From Streptomyces decoyicus (lineage in GTDB: Bacteria > Actinomycetota > Actinomycetes > Streptomycetales > Streptomycetaceae), in NCBI RefSeq assembly GCF_019880305.1, contig NZ_CP082301.1, forward strand, positions 7,130,001 to 7,194,000: a stretch of 64,000 nucleotides of DNA, read 5' to 3'. The first letter of the stretch is position 1. Every line of letters starts with the position of its first letter. The notes under the pieces are model-generated. The model ran no database searches and had not been told where the DNA came from. It saw only the letters and a list, made by a program, of their open reading frames with translations. The translations under genes and the position numbers were made by a program. Shown piece after piece: positions 60,732 to 64,000 of the stretch.

Positions 60732-61121
60732 CCGCCCATGGGTAGCACTGCCGCCGCTCGCCCTGCCGCATGGCGCGCGGCGACGGAGGGCGGATCCCCC
60801 GCTCACTCTCCAGCGTAGGGATCGGGGCGAATGCAGCAACCTGAGGGCCATTGGAGTGAGTGATGTGCATCACATATTCCACCGCTTTTCCCCGCCGCCC
60901 TTGGGCGCCGTATCCGCACCTTCCGATGGCGCGCCTTTGTCAACGGAAAAACGTCGAGCGCGCGGAGTGCGGCGTCGTTACGCTGAGGGGCGACGGACGA
61001 CCTTTCTGGGAGACGCCAACACCATTGGCCCGTCGCGGGAACGCCACAAACCTTGGCTGACCTCCCGGTTTGTGAACAAGGCGCCACCGCGTCGGAACCA
61101 ATACCTCTGAAGAAGGAGTGC
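60732..61121. other. 390-bp intergenic region with CRP-like site
   Basis: A comparatively AT-rich region ahead of the cryptic peptide gene. It includes the palindrome at 60860-60873. No other gene is supported. Confidence 0.55.
60860..60873. promoter_or_regulatory. CRP/FNR-like palindrome
   Basis: GTGATGTGCATCAC is a perfect palindrome; with flanks it reads AGTGA-N6-TCACA, one base from the E. coli CRP consensus TGTGA-N6-TCACA. Streptomyces Crp binds related GTG-N8-CAC sites. It lies between the divergent lipase maturation factor and small-peptide genes. Confidence 0.55.
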
Positions 61122-61295
61122 GTGGTGGCATTGCACAAGGCTCAACACAAGCAGCCCCGTTTGAAGCAGGGCGAGCGGCCCGGTCGGATCAAGGAAGTCC
61201 GCAATCTGGAAGCCTGGGACCGCTGCGCTCCCGTGCGCCTCGCGGGCTGCGACGAGGATCCCGCCGAACCGAATATCTTCCGCGGCATCGACTGA
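61122..61295 (+). CDS. 57-residue cryptic peptide, possible RiPP-like precursor
   Basis: Translation from GTG 61122, behind a strong AAGAAGGAG (five-base spacer), gives a 57-residue peptide. The N-terminal half is basic (HKAQHKQPRLKQGERPGRIK); the C-terminal half is acidic with two cysteines, LEAWDRCAPVRLAGCDEDPA and EPNIFRGID at the end. A leader/core split of this kind is seen in ribosomal peptide precursors, but no modification enzyme is adjacent; nearest are a TPR protein and a lipase maturation factor. An alternative is a small housekeeping protein of unknown type. A perfect 20-bp hairpin (one mismatch) follows the stop, so it is transcribed as its own unit. Confidence 0.6.
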   Translation: MVALHKAQHKQPRLKQGERPGRIKEVRNLEAWDRCAPVRLAGCDEDPAEPNIFRGID

Positions 61296-61307
61296 ATCGA
61301 CGGATCG

Positions 61308-61367
61308 CTCGGGCGCCGTCCCTGACCCGTGGGCCTCATCCTTCCACGGTCAGGGCCGGCGCCCGAG
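61308..61367. terminator. strong hairpin terminator
   Basis: The 20-base arms at 61308-61327 and 61348-61367 pair with one mismatch (left arm begins CTCGGGCGCC) around a 20-base loop. It separates the cryptic peptide gene from the convergent DinB-like gene and overlaps the latter's stop. Confidence 0.75.
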
Positions 61368-61925
61368 CAGACACAGCAGCCGGGTGAGCTCGTCGGCGCC
61401 CGCCGGCGGCTCCACCGCAGCGGCGAACAGCCCGGAGGTGTTGAGCCCGGAGGCATACGGCTCCACTTCACGCAGCCCCGCCCGCGCCAGAGGGCCGGGC
61501 AGCCGCTCATCGGCGCCGATCGCACGGGACAGATCCCAGGCATGCACCACCGCATCGGCCATCATCTGGGTGCAGTACGCGTCGGCCGGACCGGAGCCGT
61601 ACGACAGCTGGACCGTGTGGTTCAGCGCACCGCACTCGGAGAACGCCGCGACGGCGGCCACCGCCGCGCGGTCCCAGGCCGCCGCGGGATCCTCCCCGAG
61701 CACATCGCCGTCATACTCCGTACCGACGTCCGCGATCGTCGCGCCGTCGCGCACCAGGCGGGGCACCCACAGTTGTTCGGCGGTGAGGTGGTTCACCAGA
61801 TCGCGCACCGACCATTCCGTACACGGCGTCGGGTGGTCCCACTGGTCGTCGCGGACGGCATGCACCCGCGTTCCGAAGAGCGCCAGGGCCTCGCCGTGGG
61901 TCCGCAGGATCTCGTCGTGGTTCAT
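61350..61925 (-). CDS. TIGR03086-family DinB-like metal-binding protein
   Basis: 191 residues. DQWDHPTPCTEWSVRDLVNHL is the metal-binding helix region of the mycothiol-dependent DinB/MDMPI family (WxxPTPCxxWxVxDLVxH). The later MMADAVVHAWDLSRAIG contributes the other His ligand. Characterised relatives use mycothiol as cofactor in actinomycetes, for example maleylpyruvate isomerase. GGGGAGC precedes ATG 61925. It stands alone, between a terminator and the GH29 gene. The reaction is unknown. Confidence 0.87.
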   Translation of the reverse strand: MNHDEILRTHGEALALFGTRVHAVRDDQWDHPTPCTEWSVRDLVNHLTAEQLWVPRLVRDGATIADVGTEYDGDVLGEDPAAAWDRAAVAAVAAFSECGALNHTVQLSYGSGPADAYCTQMMADAVVHAWDLSRAIGADERLPGPLARAGLREVEPYASGLNTSGLFAAAVEPPAGADELTRLLCLLGRRP

Positions 61926-62071
61926 GCTCCCCGAGAATAGGAGCGGGCACTGACAACGGCGCCCCGGCGCACGGCGCTCACCCGACGGTCCCGGGGGCTC
62001 GGCCTGAACCGAACGGCCCAACCGGGGGCGGGCTCTCCCCACCCGCCGGTCGGTACCGCGCGTACAGCCGC

Positions 62072-62133
62072 GGACGGCCAGGACGGCCAGGACGGCCAGG
62101 ACGGCCAGGACGGCCAGGACGGCCAGGACGGCC
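62072..62133. repeat. nonanucleotide tandem repeat GGACGGCCA
   Basis: Six perfect 9-bp units plus a partial seventh, directly downstream of the GH29 gene stop. Likely slippage-prone; no spacers, so not a CRISPR. Confidence 0.9.
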
Positions 62134-62136
62134 GGG

Positions 62137-63966
62137 TCAGTCGGCGTAGAGCTGACGTTGCGGCACGATCTGCTGGGGCTGACTCGGGCTGGACCACAGC
62201 AGCTTCATATGGGCCTCACCGGTCTGCTCCGTGTAGTCGATCCGGATGCTGTGCCGGTGACCGGCCTTCAGGGGGACGGTGCCCTTGTCGGCCTTCGGTC
62301 CGTGCGGGGTGGTGCTGTCGATCACCGGTCTGCCGTCGATCCACAGCCGCACGGTGTCGTCGGAGACCGTGGTGAAGGTGTAGGTCTCGTCGAAGCGCGG
62401 CTGGATGCTGCCGGTCCAGCGGGTGCTGAAGTGATCGGCGGGGATTGACGGATCCGGCGATCCGTCGAAGCGGTAGGACTTGTTCACCGTCGGATCGACG
62501 GTGGTCACCGCGGGCGGGCCGGTGAAGGAGTCGTTCGTCCAGCTCTGCGCCGTCAGCCCCTTGCCGGTGCCGGCGGGCGCCGCGGCAGGCGGCTTGATGG
62601 TGAGCCGGATGACGCCGGCGAGCGGACCGGTGGCCGCACCGGACGGGGTGAGGTCGAAACCGTCACCGGCCGGGGTGACCTTCACCTGCTGGGAACTGCC
62701 GAGCACCCGGGCCGCGGTGATCTCGAACCGCCCCTTGGCGGTGAGGTGCAGGGATGCTCCGGCAGCCGGCCAGGAGGTGACGGAGGCATACAGCTCGTTG
62801 CCCCGGCGGGAGACCGCGCCCCAGGACGGGTCCGCCGCCAGCCCGGTGTGCCCGGCCCCGTGGACCGCGTCGCCCTGACCGTGCGCGCCCAGCCACCGGC
62901 CGGTCTCGCGCAGCCGGTCGACGGACGGCTGCGGGATGCGCCCGAGCTTGTCGGGGCCTACGTTGAGCAGATAGTTGCCGCCGCGGCTCGCCACATCCAG
63001 CAGATGGCGCACCACGGTCGCCGTCGGCTTCCAGTTGGTGTCGTACTTGGCGAAGCCCCAGTGGTCATTGAGCGTCATACAGCTCTCCCACAGCTGCCCG
63101 TCGACCGGCTTCGTGGGGATCTCCTGCTCCGGCGTGCCGAAGTCGCCGTCGACCACCTCGCGTTTGCCGACCCGGTTGTTGACGATCAGGTCGGGGTTCA
63201 GGCCGTGCAGGTACGCCTGGAGGTCGGCGCCGTCCCGGCGTGACCAGCGGTTGGTGGGGTTGTCCGCGTCCCATTCGCCGTCGAACCACAAGAGCGCCGG
63301 GTCGTAGTGCTCGACCAGCTCCTTGAGCTGGGCGTACATCCGCTTCTTGTAGCGCGGGAAGGTCGCCGGACCGGCGAAGTCCGGATCGTGCCAGTCCCAG
63401 ATCGAGTAGTAGAAGCCGAGTTTGATCCCGGCGGCGTCGGCGGCCTGCTTCAGCTCGGCGAGGATGTCGCGGTGCGGGTCGAAGGCGGAGTGGTCGCGCA
63501 GGTTCCAGGTGTTCTGCTTCGTCGGCCACATCGCATAGCCGTCGTGGTGCTTGGACGTGATGACGAGGTAGCGCTGACCGGCGTCCTTGGCGGCCCGGAC
63601 GATCGCCTCGGCGTCGAAGGCGGACGGGTTGAAGGTGGCGGCCTGCTTCTCGTACTCCTCGTCCGGGATCCGGCACTCGCGCTTGATCCACTCCGCGTTG
63701 CGGCACACCGTGCCGTCGGGCCGGGTGTACTCGCCCTCCAGGTTCGAGTACGCGCCGAAGTGGAGGAACATCCCGAAGCGGTCCTGGCGCCACCAGGAGG
63801 TGCGCGACGAGGTGAAGGGATCGTCGGTCGCGTGGTTGGTGCCGGGGCCGGCGGCGGGCCGCGGCGGGGGCTGCGCGGCGGCCCCGGGGGCGCCGACGGT
63901 CAGCAGCAGGGCGCCCAGCACCCCCATGAGTCCCAGCAGCCGGAACGGTCTTGTGCGGCTGTGCAT
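62137..63966 (-). CDS. secreted alpha-L-fucosidase (GH29) with C-terminal PA14 domain
   Basis: A 609-residue exported glycosidase. A signal peptide (LLGLMGVLGALLLTVGAPGAAA) precedes the GH29 barrel (about 50-390): QDRFGMFLHFGAYSNLEGEY, ITSKHHDGYAMWPTK and LLWFDGEWD, where Asp229 is the expected nucleophile. A beta-sandwich follows. Residues about 475-605 form a PA14 carbohydrate-binding domain (FSTRWTGSIQPRFDETYTF, DDTVRLWIDGRPVIDS). It removes terminal fucose from glycans, the PA14 domain probably anchoring it to polysaccharide. GAGGAG lies upstream of ATG 63966. It lies next to other glycan hydrolases only distantly. Confidence 0.93.
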   Translation of the reverse strand: MHSRTRPFRLLGLMGVLGALLLTVGAPGAAAQPPPRPAAGPGTNHATDDPFTSSRTSWWRQDRFGMFLHFGAYSNLEGEYTRPDGTVCRNAEWIKRECRIPDEEYEKQAATFNPSAFDAEAIVRAAKDAGQRYLVITSKHHDGYAMWPTKQNTWNLRDHSAFDPHRDILAELKQAADAAGIKLGFYYSIWDWHDPDFAGPATFPRYKKRMYAQLKELVEHYDPALLWFDGEWDADNPTNRWSRRDGADLQAYLHGLNPDLIVNNRVGKREVVDGDFGTPEQEIPTKPVDGQLWESCMTLNDHWGFAKYDTNWKPTATVVRHLLDVASRGGNYLLNVGPDKLGRIPQPSVDRLRETGRWLGAHGQGDAVHGAGHTGLAADPSWGAVSRRGNELYASVTSWPAAGASLHLTAKGRFEITAARVLGSSQQVKVTPAGDGFDLTPSGAATGPLAGVIRLTIKPPAAAPAGTGKGLTAQSWTNDSFTGPPAVTTVDPTVNKSYRFDGSPDPSIPADHFSTRWTGSIQPRFDETYTFTTVSDDTVRLWIDGRPVIDSTTPHGPKADKGTVPLKAGHRHSIRIDYTEQTGEAHMKLLWSSPSQPQQIVPQRQLYAD

Positions 63967-64000
63967 CGCTCGCTCCTCGGGTCAGTTGGTCACGTACGTG

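Noticed and set aside
62072..62133. CRISPR array
   Set aside because: Head-to-tail 9-bp units with no spacers or cas genes.

Overview
The window looks like chromosomal DNA from a Streptomyces-type high-GC actinomycete. The evidence is very high third-position GC, many GTG starts, a Lys-Gln-rich set of TPR/NB-ARC signalling proteins, SpoIIE-type phosphatases with anti-sigma kinase domains, Tat and lipoprotein secretion signals, and families common in Streptomyces (DUF6545/MAB_1171c, DUF309, DUF1990, lipase maturation factor). About 48 genes are supported, 24 on + and 24 on -. No tRNA, rRNA or CRISPR array was seen. All identifications come from reading motifs by eye; no database search was possible.

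Layout, left half. 1-4635 is the 3' part of a giant + strand STAND-like protein: SAV_2336/vWA-like domain, NB-ARC ATPase, TPRs and a C-terminal DUF2075 (Schlafen group 3-type) helicase. A divergent AraC regulator and fosmidomycin-resistance-like MFS exporter follow (4959-7021). Next is a tightly coupled cassette of XRE regulator, ImmA/IrrE-like zinc peptidase and DUF6545 membrane protein, then a hairpin and a cytochrome P450 lacking the usual I-helix threonine (7268-11051). A D,D-carboxypeptidase, DUF309 and DUF427 proteins follow. 13999-17338 is a carnitine-to-glycine-betaine operon under an unusual XRE+TetR double-HTH regulator. A PAS-GAF-PP2C-HATPase phosphatase leads to a FluG-like glutamine synthetase/amidohydrolase pair and an MFS exporter.

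Middle. 23763-24132 is the shrunken relic of an IS5-family element, with both transposase ends kept and the middle deleted. After a nitroreductase comes a peptide-uptake locus: an M81 (MlrC-like) metallopeptidase and ROK regulator divergent from a complete dipeptide/oligopeptide ABC transporter with fused ATPases (25088-33929). Heptanucleotide tandem repeats flank the M81-ROK unit. Then come an L,D-transpeptidase-like protein, a Pro-rich small ORF, an aldehyde dehydrogenase, a second PAS-GAF-PP2C-HATPase phosphatase paralogous to the first, a secreted GH30 glycosidase and a Tat-exported purple-acid-type phosphatase.

Right part. An Lrp/AsnC regulator converges on an amidase/AbgT-family transporter operon (43655-47758). 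An enoyl-CoA hydratase/acyl-CoA dehydrogenase operon is divergent from a PaaX-type repressor (48194-51494). An orphan sensor kinase is next, then a threonine synthase paralogue divergent from an RpiR-type regulator with repeated operator-like sites, an APC amino-acid permease, a Tat-exported beta-propeller lactonase, a TPR protein overlapping a lipase maturation factor gene, a 57-residue cryptic peptide gene behind a CRP-like palindrome, a DinB-like protein, and a secreted GH29 alpha-L-fucosidase with a PA14 domain.

The window reads as a series of small catabolic or uptake operons, each with a local regulator (AraC, XRE-TetR, ROK, Lrp, PaaX, RpiR), set among signalling and cell-envelope genes. 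The best candidates for undescribed biology are the STAND-helicase giant, the XRE/peptidase/DUF6545/P450 cassette, the double-HTH carnitine regulator and the cryptic peptide near 61.1 kb.
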